A DNA stretch of 64,000 bases from Streptococcus cristatus (GTDB lineage: Bacteria; Bacillota; Bacilli; Lactobacillales; Streptococcaceae), in NCBI RefSeq assembly GCF_003943465.1, contig NZ_RJPR01000001.1:124001-188000 (forward strand), in the 5' to 3' direction. The notes below the pieces were generated by a model that saw only the letters and a list, made by a program, of their open reading frames with translations, was not told the DNA's origin and made no database searches. The translations under genes and the position numbers were made by a program. Positions 43,406-52,416 of this stretch are shown in pieces (positions within the stretch are counted from its first letter, which is position 1; every line of letters starts with the position of its first letter).

Positions 43406-43748
43406 AAACAAATCCTTCCTGATAAATTTTTGCAACTTTTAAGACATGCAATAAATTTTGTTCCACTTGATGGTAGTCTAGAGTTTCAACTCCCTTGCGA
43501 GCAATAACAACAAAGTCATCCTTGGTCAAATCTGCCCGATGCTGAATCAAGACATGACGAATCTTTCTTTTGATACTATTACGGACAACTGCATTGCCCA
43601 GCTTTTTACTGACTGAAATCCCCACTCGAAAATGGCGCTGTTCTTTTTCTAATTTATAAACGACAAACTTTCGATTGGCAAAATTCTGCCCATCTTTAAA
43701 AATCGCCTTGAAATCTTTTTCGCTCTTGACGCGATAGTTTTTTCTCAA
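43389..43748 (-). CDS. rnpA: ribonuclease P protein component
   Basis: RnpA is the protein subunit of RNase P, which matures tRNA 5' ends. The 119-residue protein has [11 protein letters not shown] near 23 and the RNR-type signature [17 protein letters not shown] near 48-64. The start is TTG at 43748, 7 bp after GGAG. A promoter (TTGGCT-16-TATAAT) lies about 30 bp upstream. Coupled to yidC by overlap. Confidence 0.95.
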   Translation of the reverse strand: MRKNYRVKSEKDFKAIFKDGQNFANRKFVVYKLEKEQRHFRVGISVSKKLGNAVVRNSIKRKIRHVLIQHRADLTKDDFVVIARKGVETLDYHQVEQNLLHVLKVAKIYQEGFVCEKEE

Positions 43749-43901
43749 AACTCAACTCCATCCACCAAAATTAACTCTATTATACCATATTTTCCCAAAA
43801 AGCCAATAAGGGCTAGGTGCGAGACGAGCCCTCTTTTTGAATAGTTTTAGCGAATGAAAGAAGCTGTTCGGAAAGAAGAGATCGGCAGTACAGCTCCAAA
43901 A

Positions 43902-44078
43902 AAGAGTCTGGGACAAAAGTCCTAGCCTCTCAATTGTATTTGGATTGTCGAGCAAGACGCAGTGGTTGAGTGGACTCTATTACGCTGACTGCATCAGCTT
44001 TTATATCCCTACTCAACTGTGCGGAGGTGGGACGACAAAACCGAATTCTAACGAATTACCGATTTCTGTCCCACTCTC
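43902..44078 (+). repeat. ~175-bp three-hairpin intergenic repeat, copy B
   Basis: Same element as 39491-39669, same orientation. The first and third hairpins are well kept; the central one is degenerate (CTCTATTACGCTGACTGCATC). It ends at the stop codon of the DUF6287-like lipoprotein gene, and a further copy lies upstream of that gene. Confidence 0.9.
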
Positions 44079-44721
44079 ATTTTACACGGTAAAAAACGTC
44101 TGGGTGCTCTGAGATGCCTTGGGCAATGATGAAGCGATCTCGACTGCTATCAGTCGGATCCTGTCCGCTAACAGTCTCTCCTGCTGGCAGCTTTTTCCCT
44201 GCTGGAATAATAGACAAGGCAGCACCTGTAAGATTATTCCAACGAATATTTGTACGATAAATTCCATTTTCATCCAGACCAGCGTAAACCAGCTCCAACT
44301 TGGCAACATCTGATACAAGTCCCTTGGCATCAAATGTATAAGTGACGCTATTGGCATCCTGCCAAGTACCAGCCATGCTAGAAAAGTCCCCAGAAGCAAT
44401 GGCCTGCATATCTAAACTAGAGGTAGCGGCAGGCTCTTTTTCCCCCTTGCTTTCTGACTTAGCAGAAGACTCCTTAGTTGCTGGCTCCGAAGACTCCTGA
44501 CTGCTAGAGATAGAAGTGTCCGAACTACTTGTTTCGGTAGAAAGCTCTGTCGAACTTTTGCGTGTCTCAGACTTTTTGGAAGGAGCCGAGCTGGTTGAGC
44601 TGACCTGAGAACTGCTAGAAGGCGAAGTCGGCTGGTCTTTCTTTTGACCGCAGGCCACTAACACAGACGATACCACCAGAGTTCCAGCCAAGAGAATCAT
44701 CCATTTTTTCATCTTTAGCAC
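44077..44721 (-). CDS. Ser-rich lipoprotein, DUF6287-like
   Basis: A 214-residue surface lipoprotein: signal peptide with lipobox LVAC (Cys near residue 24), a long Ser/Thr/Glu linker (about 30-95), then a C-terminal domain starting SLDMQAIASGDFSSMAGTWQ that resembles DUF6287 domains of streptococcal lipoproteins. Function unknown. It is flanked on both sides by same-orientation copies of the three-hairpin repeat, so it sits in a possible recombination cassette. Confidence 0.75.
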   Translation of the reverse strand: MLKMKKWMILLAGTLVVSSVLVACGQKKDQPTSPSSSSQVSSTSSAPSKKSETRKSSTELSTETSSSDTSISSSQESSEPATKESSAKSESKGEKEPAATSSLDMQAIASGDFSSMAGTWQDANSVTYTFDAKGLVSDVAKLELVYAGLDENGIYRTNIRWNNLTGAALSIIPAGKKLPAGETVSGQDPTDSSRDRFIIAQGISEHPDVFYRVK

Positions 44722-44783
44722 CTCGCAATATTTCCTGTTCTTGTAACATTATTGTAACATAAATACAGCTTTTTAGAAAGCAA

Positions 44784-44958
44784 AAGGCTGGGACAAAAGT
44801 CCTAGCCTCTCAATTGTCTTTGGATTGTCGAGCAAGACGCAGTGGTTGAGTGGGCTCTACTACGCTGATTTCATCAGCTTTTTCAGCCCTACTCAACTGT
44901 GCGGAGGTGGGACGACGAAATCGAATTCTAACGAATTACCGATTTCTGTCCCACTCTC
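44784..44958 (+). repeat. ~175-bp three-hairpin intergenic repeat, copy C
   Basis: Third copy, same orientation, nearly identical to A in the first and last thirds; central hairpin CTCTACTACGCTGATTTCATCAG is partly degenerate. It lies between the lipoprotein gene start and the gltX stop. The third hairpin may also act as the gltX terminator. Confidence 0.9.
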
Positions 44959-44961
44959 ATC

Positions 44962-46419
44962 TTATTGAATTTTTTTCAACATATTGTCGATATGCTGGAT
45001 AGATTTTTCGCGGCCTAATAGATAAATGGTATCTGGCAACTCTGGACCGTGCATTTCACCTGAAACAGCGATACGGATTGGCATGAAGAGGTTCTTGCCC
45101 TTGATACCTGTTTCTTTTTGGACTGCTTTGATTTGTGGGAAGATGTTTTCTGTCACAAATTCTTCATCTGTCATTGCTTCCAGTTTTGCTTTGAAAGCTT
45201 CCAAAACGACTGGAACTGTTTCGCCGGCCATCACTTCTTTCTCTGCTTCCGTCAATTCTGGGAAGTCTGAGAAGAAAAGGTCTGTCAATGGCACAATCTC
45301 ATCTACTGACTTCATTTGTGGCTTGTAGAGTTCTACCATTTTTTCAGCCTTGTCGGTCAAGCGTCCTGCTTCTTCCAAGAATGGTTTTGCCATTTCAAAG
45401 ATTGTCTCAAAATCCGCATTCTTGATGTACTCATTGCTCATCCAGTCCATCTTTTTCTGGTCAAAGGCAGCTGGAGACTTGCTGAGGCGGTTCTCATCGA
45501 AGAGTCTGATGAGTTCTTCACGAGAGAAGATTTCGTCTTCCCCACCAGGATTCCAACCAAGAAGTGCGATAAAGTTAAAGACTGCTTCTGGTAGGTAGCC
45601 CTTTTTGCGGTAGTCTTCGATAAACTGGAGAGTGTTGGTATCGCGTTTAGACAACTTTTTACCAGTTTCAGAATTGATAATCAGGGTCATGTGGCCAAAC
45701 TCTGGTGCTTCCCAACCAAGCGCCTCATAAACCATGAGCTGTTTTGGAGTATTGGCAATATGGTCGTCACCACGGATAACGTGAGAGATTTGCATATCGT
45801 GGTCATCGATGACAACGGCAAAGTTGTAAGTTGGGTAACCGTCTTTCTTTTGGATCACCCAGTCACCACCAATATTGCCACCTTCAAACTCAATGTCGCC
45901 CTTGACCATGTCTGTCCACTTGTAGATACCAGCTTCATTGACAGCCAGACGAACCGTTGGAATGATACCTGCTGCTTCACGTTCTGCGATGTAAGCAGCT
46001 TTTTCCTCTTCACTCATGCCAAGATATTCATTGATGTAGCGAGGTGTTTCGCCAGCTGCTTCTTGGCGCTCGCGCTCAGCAGCCAATTCTTCTTCTGTAA
46101 CGTAAGATTTGTAGGCCTTGCCTTCAGCTAGCAATTGGTCGATGTATTTCTGATACAATTCCAAACGCTCTGACTGGCGATAGTTCTCATGAGTTTCTGG
46201 ACTTTCATCCCAGTCCATGCCCAACCAACGAAGGTTTTCAAGCTGTGAACGCTCACCATCTTCGACATGGCGCTTGCGGTCAGTATCTTCGATACGGATG
46301 ATAAAAGTTCCACCATGATGACGAGCATAGAGATAGTTAAAGAGCGCCGTCCGCGCATTTCCGATGTGTAAAAGCCCAGTTGGACTTGGTGCATAACGCA
46401 CTCGAATATCTTTTGTCAA
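44962..46419 (-). CDS. gltX: glutamate--tRNA ligase
   Basis: GltX charges tRNA-Glu (and in most Firmicutes also tRNA-Gln). The 485-residue class I synthetase has the HIGH-type motif [17 protein letters not shown] near residue 10 and KLSKRD near 253. I place the start at the TTG at 46419 ([15 protein letters not shown]), 7 bp after AGGAGA; the ATG at 46458 would add 13 unconserved residues that read through a leader hairpin. Confidence 0.95.
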   Translation of the reverse strand: MTKDIRVRYAPSPTGLLHIGNARTALFNYLYARHHGGTFIIRIEDTDRKRHVEDGERSQLENLRWLGMDWDESPETHENYRQSERLELYQKYIDQLLAEGKAYKSYVTEEELAAERERQEAAGETPRYINEYLGMSEEEKAAYIAEREAAGIIPTVRLAVNEAGIYKWTDMVKGDIEFEGGNIGGDWVIQKKDGYPTYNFAVVIDDHDMQISHVIRGDDHIANTPKQLMVYEALGWEAPEFGHMTLIINSETGKKLSKRDTNTLQFIEDYRKKGYLPEAVFNFIALLGWNPGGEDEIFSREELIRLFDENRLSKSPAAFDQKKMDWMSNEYIKNADFETIFEMAKPFLEEAGRLTDKAEKMVELYKPQMKSVDEIVPLTDLFFSDFPELTEAEKEVMAGETVPVVLEAFKAKLEAMTDEEFVTENIFPQIKAVQKETGIKGKNLFMPIRIAVSGEMHGPELPDTIYLLGREKSIQHIDNMLKKIQ

Positions 46420-46443
46420 TTTTCGATCTCCTATTTGGGAATA

Positions 46444-46463
46444 GCAGGGATATCTCACCCTGC
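46444..46463. promoter_or_regulatory. hairpin in the gltX leader
   Basis: GCAGGG-ATATCTCA-CCCTGC, a perfect 6-bp GC-rich stem about 25 bases upstream of the gltX start. An extended -10 (TGATATAAT) lies further upstream. There is no T-box. Confidence 0.45.
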
Positions 46464-46529
46464 TTTCGTATTCAAACGTTATTATTATATCACATTCTCG
46501 ATCCAGAATCTGCTGAATCGTATGATTTT

Positions 46530-47309
46530 TTAAGACAGTCTTTCTTCGAGAACAAAATCAATCGGCAGCCAAGCTAAGACCCGCTCCAATTGCTTTTCCC
46601 AGTAGTACCATTCGTGCTTACCAGGACTGTGACTATAGCTAATATCCAGACCTAGCTTTTTCAAATTCTCCACGGCATGGTTATTGGCCGCATAGAGGAA
46701 ATCCTCCTCGCCACACCATGCCCAAAGCTTAGTCTTTTTATCAGATTGCTTGGCTATGTTCTCCAGCGAATGAGGGCTGCTGGTCCAGTCTTTATAGTCT
46801 CCAAAAATCCCTCGCCAGTAGGCTGGTGTTGCTATTTCAACATCATCTGGATGACTATCAAGAAAGCTCAAAGCCCCTGAAAGACTAGCCGCGTATGAAA
46901 AGCGGTTAGACTTAAGAGCCAGCTTAAAGGCTCCGTATCCGCCCATGGAAAGACCAGCGATAAAATTCTTCTCCCGCTTGTCAGACATATTGGGGAAAAA
47001 GCGCTTGAGTACCCGTGGCAGCTCTTCAGCGATAGCCTCGTAATAGTTAAATCCGTATTGAGTATCGGTGTACCAGCCATTGCTGGTATTCGGCATGACA
47101 ACAATCAAGTTAGTCGAGCGAACGAGGCGCTCAATATTTGAGCGTTTGAGCCAACTATTGTGATTACCGTTCATACCATGAAGCAGATACAACACAGGAA
47201 TATCCGTATCATCTGGTTCGTCCACGCGCGACGCATCTGGATAAAGGACATTGACTCCCCACTCCATCTCCAAGGCTTCTGAATAGTATTCTATCTGCAT
47301 CACTGCCAT
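46530..47309 (-). CDS. estA: esterase family protein (tributyrin esterase-like)
   Basis: A 259-residue alpha/beta hydrolase of the esterase D/EstA type, probably cytoplasmic (no signal). It has [15 protein letters not shown] near residue 42, the nucleophile serine in [10 protein letters not shown] near 120, and the late His in [10 protein letters not shown] near 232. Pneumococcal EstA, adjacent to the RNase J2 gene as here, hydrolyses short-chain esters (family knowledge). Symbol by analogy. Confidence 0.85.
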   Translation of the reverse strand: MAVMQIEYYSEALEMEWGVNVLYPDASRVDEPDDTDIPVLYLLHGMNGNHNSWLKRSNIERLVRSTNLIVVMPNTSNGWYTDTQYGFNYYEAIAEELPRVLKRFFPNMSDKREKNFIAGLSMGGYGAFKLALKSNRFSYAASLSGALSFLDSHPDDVEIATPAYWRGIFGDYKDWTSSPHSLENIAKQSDKKTKLWAWCGEEDFLYAANNHAVENLKKLGLDISYSHSPGKHEWYYWEKQLERVLAWLPIDFVLEERLS

Positions 47310-47343
47310 CTTTTTTTCTCCTCTTGTAAAAACTACTGTTCTT

Positions 47344-47435
47344 GGCTAGGCGTCACCGCTAGCCACACTCTGAAAGCAAAGCCTGTTCTGCGACTGCCAA
47401 AAGATAAGAAAAAGCCGATATTCGACTTTCTCTCT
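47344..47435 (-). terminator. hairpins between rnjB and estA, including the rnjB terminator
   Basis: On the minus strand AAAGTCGA-ATA-TCGGCTTTTTC (about 47412-47434) follows the rnjB stop and has a T run. A second stem GGCTAG/CTAGCC lies at about 47344-47364, near the estA promoter. Confidence 0.55.
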
Positions 47436-47470
47436 ACAAAACACTGGGAAAGTTACTCCCTCGAGTGACT

Positions 47471-49138
47471 CTAGCGAACTTCCATGACAACTGGAAGAAT
47501 AGCCGGCCGTCGTTTGGTTTGCTCGAAGAGGAACTTGGCCAAACTATCACGGACGGTTCCCTTGAGCTCGCCCCAGTCAAAGTTATCCTGAGCCAGATAG
47601 TCTTCCACTGTCTTATTGATCAGGTCAGTGCTCTCCCTCAGGATGTCACGACTCTTCTTGACATAGACAAATCCTCGAGTATGAACCTTGGCTTTGGAAA
47701 TGATTTTCTTCTCCTTACGATTGACCGTGAGAGCCACGATGAAGATACCGTCTTCAGAGAGAACCTTACGATCACGCAAGACGATATTGCCCACATCACC
47801 GATGGCATTTCCATCAATCATGACATCGCCTGCTGACACTGCTCCAGCTGGCACAAAGTCGCCATTTTCGTAGGACATGACGCTACCACGCTTCGGTATC
47901 AAGATATTCTCTGGTAAAATCCCGACTTCCATGGCTGCCTTAGCATGGGCATCCAGCCCACGGTATTCTCCCTGAATCGGGAAGAGGTACTTGGGTTGCA
48001 ATAAATTAAGCATGAGCTGCAAGTCACGCGCATTGGCATGGCCAGATACACGCAAGTTTTGGGTAATCAGCTTGACCACGCCACCAGCTTGGTAAATCAT
48101 GTTTTCCACACGCGCCACAACTGCTTCCTTGGCAATAGATGGCGTTGTAACGATGTAAACCAAGTCTCCGTCTTTGATTTCTACATAACGGTGACGACCG
48201 ATGGACATCTTGCGCAGACCGTTAATGGGCTCACCCATCCGACCCGTCTCCAAGATAATCAGCTCATGGTCTTCAAACTTAGACATTTCCTTAGGCTTGA
48301 TCAAAAGGCGCTCATCCGCCAAGGATAATTTCTTGAGGCGGATAGCCGTACGGACGATATTTTCAATATCAAAGCCTGTCAAAACAACACGACGACCTGT
48401 TTCTGCCGCAGCTTCAAAGACCTGCTGGATCCGAGACAGGTTGCTGGCAACCGCTGCCACGATGACACGCCCATCCCAATCCGAAATCGTGTCCGTAATC
48501 TCACGGCCAACCTCGCTCTCACTAGCCACTTGCACGGTGCTGTCAGCGTTGGCTGAATCACTCAGCAAAGCTAAAACGCCCTCACGGCCGATCTCAGCCA
48601 AACGGCCGAAATCTGTCGCATAAGATTCGCTGGCAGATTGGTCAAACTTGAAATCTCCTGTATAAACAATATTGCCTTCACGCGTCTTAACAACAATTCC
48701 CAAGCTCTCTGGAATCGAGTGGGTCGTCCGGAAGAAAGAGACAACCGTTTCGCCAAATTCAATTTCTGTATTTTCATCGATAACATGAAAATCATTGAAT
48801 TTCTTAACAGCGTCATTGTTTTTAACAAAAAGTTTAGCTAGCTCAATCGTCAATTCCGAACCAAAGACTGGTACCTTAGCTTCTGCCAAAAGATAGGGCA
48901 GTGCACCGATGGCATCCGCATGACCGTGAGTCAGAAAGACACCCGCAATTCGGTCTTTATTTTCAAACAAATAATCCATGTTGGGAATGACTACATCTAC
49001 TCCCAACTGCTCATTTTCTGGGTACTTGAGCCCAGCATCCAATACAAAAATGGAATCATCCACTTCAGCGACGTAGAGATTTTTCCCATTCTCACGAACG
49101 CCACCCAAAGTAATCAGCTTAATCGTGCTTTTACTCAT
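47471..49138 (-). CDS. rnjB: ribonuclease J2
   Basis: RNase J enzymes process and degrade mRNA from 5' ends and internally. The 555-residue protein has the metallo-beta-lactamase and beta-CASP domains and a C-terminal dimerisation region. The metal motif reads HGHADAIGALPYL near residue 73, whereas J1 enzymes have HGHEDHIGG. The altered motif marks it as the J2 paralogue, weakly active alone and working with J1. I start at ATG 49138 (MSKSTIKLITLGG), behind AGGAG; a TTG frame upstream adds 24 unconserved residues. Confidence 0.92.
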   Translation of the reverse strand: MSKSTIKLITLGGVRENGKNLYVAEVDDSIFVLDAGLKYPENEQLGVDVVIPNMDYLFENKDRIAGVFLTHGHADAIGALPYLLAEAKVPVFGSELTIELAKLFVKNNDAVKKFNDFHVIDENTEIEFGETVVSFFRTTHSIPESLGIVVKTREGNIVYTGDFKFDQSASESYATDFGRLAEIGREGVLALLSDSANADSTVQVASESEVGREITDTISDWDGRVIVAAVASNLSRIQQVFEAAAETGRRVVLTGFDIENIVRTAIRLKKLSLADERLLIKPKEMSKFEDHELIILETGRMGEPINGLRKMSIGRHRYVEIKDGDLVYIVTTPSIAKEAVVARVENMIYQAGGVVKLITQNLRVSGHANARDLQLMLNLLQPKYLFPIQGEYRGLDAHAKAAMEVGILPENILIPKRGSVMSYENGDFVPAGAVSAGDVMIDGNAIGDVGNIVLRDRKVLSEDGIFIVALTVNRKEKKIISKAKVHTRGFVYVKKSRDILRESTDLINKTVEDYLAQDNFDWGELKGTVRDSLAKFLFEQTKRRPAILPVVMEVR

Positions 49139-49201
49139 TTTTACTCCTATCGATTTTAGAATCTCCTTTATCAAAGATTCCTTTATTTTATTACTAACGG
49201 T

Positions 49202-49246
49202 CCTTGGCAAGCCAAGTCGAATTACAGTTTTGCAAACAAAGTTTGC
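49202..49246. promoter_or_regulatory. two hairpins in the rnjB leader
   Basis: CCTTGGC-AA-GCCAAG (49202-49215) and GCAAAC-AAA-GTTTGC (49232-49246) are adjacent perfect stems in the transcribed leader of rnjB. They could mediate processing or feedback by RNase J. Confidence 0.45.
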
Positions 49247-49257
49247 ACATCTTAGTC

Positions 49258-49286
49258 ATTATAGCATTTTTTCACGCTTTTTTCAA
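49258..49286 (-). promoter_or_regulatory. rnjB promoter
   Basis: Minus-strand TTGAAA (49281-49286), a 17-bp spacer and TATAAT (49258-49263), with TG before the -10. Confidence 0.75.
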
Positions 49287-49436
49287 AACAAAGGAAACTC
49301 ATAGAGCAAACTAGAAATCTCAGAATAGGTATTTGATACAGCAAGTCTCTGGTCACTTCTTCCTTCCTGATTCAAAATGCGAAGAAAGCCCCTCCCAGTT
49401 TCATTTTAGAAGACAGCTTTTAGAAACTAGATCTAC

Positions 49437-49480
49437 TCACAAAATAATAGAACCTAGCCTGAGACTAGATTCTACTATTC
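49437..49480 (-). terminator. probable terminator of the GH1 gene
   Basis: Minus strand AATAGTAGAATCTAG-TCTCAGG-CTAGGTTCTATTATTTTG: an 11-12 bp imperfect stem followed by T. It lies in the 430-bp gap between the GH1 gene and rnjB; the rest of that gap shows no gene. Confidence 0.5.
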
Positions 49481-49572
49481 GAGCGGGATTCCCTATACCG
49501 ATTTCCAAAAATAAATTAGAAGATTCGTTAGAGAACTGCCCTATCTTATATAGGCTCAATTGATAAAGAGAC

Positions 49573-50955
49573 TTACTCAAAGCCATTGTTTTGACTCAAC
49601 TCTTTGAACCAGTGCCCTGATTTTTTAATAGTCCGTTCTTGGGTTTCTAGATTGAGCTCAATCAAGCCATAGCGGTTCTTATAGCTATTGAGCCAAGACC
49701 AACAATCGATAAAGGTCCACATGAGGTAACCTGTACAGTTGGCCCCGTCCTGGATGGCACGATGAAGCTGGCGCAGATGGCCTTTAACAAAGTCAATCCG
49801 ATAATCGTCTTGAATCATGCCATTTTCACGGAATTTCTCTTCACCCTCGACGCCCATGCCATTTTCCGTCAGCATCCACTCAATATTGCCATAATTTTCC
49901 TTGATGTTCTGTGCAATATCGTAAATTCCTTGCTCATAAATTTCCCAGCCACGGTGAGGATTAATCTTGCGGCCAAGCATGACATAAGGCTCATAGAAAT
50001 GATCTGGCAGAAGCGGCGACTCTGGATGTTTCAAATACTTGGGCGCTGCAACCCGCAGAGGCTGATAATAATTGACACCCAAAAAGTCGACCGTATTTTC
50101 CCGAATCGCTTGCAACTGCTCCTCAGTCGTAGCTGGTAAAAGATCGTGCTCACGCAAAAGATCGACCAGCTCTGCTGGATAATGCCCCAAAACAGATGGA
50201 TCCAAGAAAGACTTGGCTTGGAATAGCTCAGCAATGCGAGCCGCCTTCAAGTCCGCCGGATGCTGGCTGCGCGGATATGCAGGTGTCAGATTTAGGATAA
50301 TGCCGATTTTGTAGTCTGCTCCAACCTCATGACAGGCTTTCACTGCTAAAGAACTAGCTAGCTGGGTATGATAAGCTACCTTAACCGCAGCCCGAGCATC
50401 CACTTTATTAGGATAATGTCCATCGTAGAAATAGCCAAACTCAACTGGTACGATAGGCTCGTTAAAAGTCACCCACTGATCCACCAAGTCACCGTAGCTT
50501 TCAAAGCAGAAACGAGCATAGTCTACATAAGCATCGACTGTATCTAAACTTTCCCAGCCTTCTTGCGCTTCCTGCAAGGCAAAGGGCAGATCAAAATGAT
50601 AAAGATTGACAATCAAGCGAATGCCCTTGGCCTTGATTCTTTCAAAAACCTTGCGGTAGAAGTCAACACCAACCTGATTAACCGGACCACGACCATCTGG
50701 AAAAATCCGTGACCATTGGATAGACGTCCGAAAGGCTGTGTGGCCTGTTTCGACTAAAAGGTCGATATCTTGCTCCCAATTTTCATAAAAAGTAGATGCC
50801 TTGTCAGGACCAATTTCGTTATAGAAACGATGGGGTTCTTGGCTAAACCAGTAGTCCCAAAGGTTGTCTCCCTTTCCATCTCCTGAAATCCGACCTTCTG
50901 TTTGCGGACCCGATGTAGAAGATCCCCAGACGAAACCTTTTTGAAATTGAATCAT
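49573..50955 (-). CDS. glycoside hydrolase family 1 protein
   Basis: A 460-residue cytoplasmic GH1 enzyme (beta-glycosidase or 6-phospho-beta-glycosidase). Catalytic acid/base Glu166 is in TFNEP and the nucleophile in LTENG near 366; the N-terminus is the usual FVWGSSTSGPQTEG. The C-terminal segment DCWSWLNSYKNRYGL keeps the Ser and Tyr of the phosphate-binding triad of LacG-type enzymes but not the Lys at the expected place, so phospho-specificity is open. It sits between rnjB and the sugar ABC ATPase at the edge of the glycan cluster. Confidence 0.88.
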   Translation of the reverse strand: MIQFQKGFVWGSSTSGPQTEGRISGDGKGDNLWDYWFSQEPHRFYNEIGPDKASTFYENWEQDIDLLVETGHTAFRTSIQWSRIFPDGRGPVNQVGVDFYRKVFERIKAKGIRLIVNLYHFDLPFALQEAQEGWESLDTVDAYVDYARFCFESYGDLVDQWVTFNEPIVPVEFGYFYDGHYPNKVDARAAVKVAYHTQLASSLAVKACHEVGADYKIGIILNLTPAYPRSQHPADLKAARIAELFQAKSFLDPSVLGHYPAELVDLLREHDLLPATTEEQLQAIRENTVDFLGVNYYQPLRVAAPKYLKHPESPLLPDHFYEPYVMLGRKINPHRGWEIYEQGIYDIAQNIKENYGNIEWMLTENGMGVEGEEKFRENGMIQDDYRIDFVKGHLRQLHRAIQDGANCTGYLMWTFIDCWSWLNSYKNRYGLIELNLETQERTIKKSGHWFKELSQNNGFE

Positions 50956-51084
50956 ATTTTATTTACCTCTCGATTTATCTTTACACTTCATTATATAAAG
51001 ACCTTCTGCAAAAAGAAAGCAACAGTCTATTCAAATTTCTCTACTGATTAAAGGCATTTTTGATTGTGAAGACTAAAAGCTCAT

Positions 51085-51116
51085 TCAAAAAACGCAGACA
51101 AATTGTCTACGTTTCA
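51085..51116 (-). terminator. terminator after the ABC ATPase gene
   Basis: Minus strand AACGTAGACA-ATT-TGTCTGCGTTTTTTG, just past the gene's stop. Confidence 0.8.
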
Positions 51117-51129
51117 TTATTTTTATCGA

Positions 51130-52260
51130 TTAATAAACTGTTTTCTCTGTTTCAAAATCAAAGAAATGCGCCTTGTTCAGGTCAAAGCCAAGGTCAATCC
51201 CTTCACCTGTTTCTGAGTAGTCACGAGCATCTACCCGCGCGATAAACTCACTGTCGCCAACTTGGCAGTAAAGGTGAGACTCAGAACCCAAAAGCTCAGA
51301 GACAGAAATAGTCGCATGGACCACAGAATCTGGGAAGGTCTCTAAGAAGGCAGGTTCTGTATTAATGTCTTCTGGACGAATACCAAAGATCAACTTCTTG
51401 CCGTCATAACCCTTCTCACGCAGAACCTTTAGTGTTCCTTCTGGCACGGTCAAACGCAAGCCAGAAGCAACGATTTCATTCCCCTCAAGTGTCACAGTGA
51501 TAAAGTTCATCGCTGGGCTGCCAATGAAGCCCGCCACAAACTTGTTGACTGGATTTCTGTAGACTTCTTGTGGGCTACCGATTTGTTCTACTCGACCAAT
51601 GGTTCCAGTTCCAGCAGGATTCTTGGTTGCTGACATGATAACAATGCGGTCAGCCAGCGTCATCGCTTCTGTCTGGTCGTGGGTAACATAAATGGTTGTT
51701 GCTCCGATACGGCGATGGATTTTGGCAATCTCAGCACGCATGGACACCCGCAGCTTCGCATCCAAGTTTGACAAAGGCTCGTCCATTAGGAAAACCTTTG
51801 CATCACGCACGATAGCGCGACCCATGGCGACACGCTGACGTTGACCACCTGACAAGTCCGCTGGCTTGCGATCCAAGAATTCTTTCAAACCAAGGATTTC
51901 AGCTGCTTCTTGCACCCGCTTGTCGATATCTTCCTTGCTGTACTTGCGCAGTTTCAATCCGAAAGCCATGTTGTCGTAGACTGTCATGTGTGGATAGAGG
52001 GCATAGTTCTGGAAGACCATAGCAATATCGCGGTCTTTCGGCGCCACGTCATTGACCACTTTACCATCAATCGACGCTGTTCCTTCTGTGATATCCTCAA
52101 GACCCGCAATCATACGCAGCGTTGTGGATTTTCCGCATCCTGACGGACCAACGAAAACGATAAATTCCTTGTCCTTAATGTCCAAATTAAAGTCTTCAAC
52201 AGAATAGTGCTCACTATTTGGATACTTCTTATAAATATTTTTTAGATTTAATTCAACCAT
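51130..52260 (-). CDS. msmK: sugar ABC transporter ATPase, MsmK/UgpC type
   Basis: A 376-residue ATPase that energises carbohydrate importers. It has Walker A GPSGCGKST near 39, signature LSGGQRQRVAMGRAIVR near 135, Walker B VFLMDEPLSNLDA near 157, and a C-terminal OB-type regulatory domain. In streptococci one MsmK serves many importers, so it probably powers the binding-protein transporter at 56-59.5 kb, which has no ATPase of its own. It is monocistronic, with an extended -10 (TGATATAAT) upstream and a terminator downstream. Confidence 0.92.
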   Translation of the reverse strand: MVELNLKNIYKKYPNSEHYSVEDFNLDIKDKEFIVFVGPSGCGKSTTLRMIAGLEDITEGTASIDGKVVNDVAPKDRDIAMVFQNYALYPHMTVYDNMAFGLKLRKYSKEDIDKRVQEAAEILGLKEFLDRKPADLSGGQRQRVAMGRAIVRDAKVFLMDEPLSNLDAKLRVSMRAEIAKIHRRIGATTIYVTHDQTEAMTLADRIVIMSATKNPAGTGTIGRVEQIGSPQEVYRNPVNKFVAGFIGSPAMNFITVTLEGNEIVASGLRLTVPEGTLKVLREKGYDGKKLIFGIRPEDINTEPAFLETFPDSVVHATISVSELLGSESHLYCQVGDSEFIARVDARDYSETGEGIDLGFDLNKAHFFDFETEKTVY

Positions 52261-52416
52261 AAGCTTCTCCTAACTCCTTTACCATATTGTAAGTTCTTTC
52301 TGCTTGATTATATCACGAATAGCAAGCCCTCACACTGACTCTTCTATATCTTTTTTTCTACTTTTTTTAGCATTCGATAAAAAAGAAATGGAGAGGTGGT
52401 CGCTTCATTGATTTCA

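Noticed and set aside
43752-43955. 67-codon frame upstream of rnpA
   Set aside because: Covers the rnpA promoter and part of the three-hairpin repeat; no ribosome-binding site.
46420-46500. T-box riboswitch upstream of gltX
   Set aside because: The leader is short, with a single small hairpin and no T-box sequence or specifier structure.
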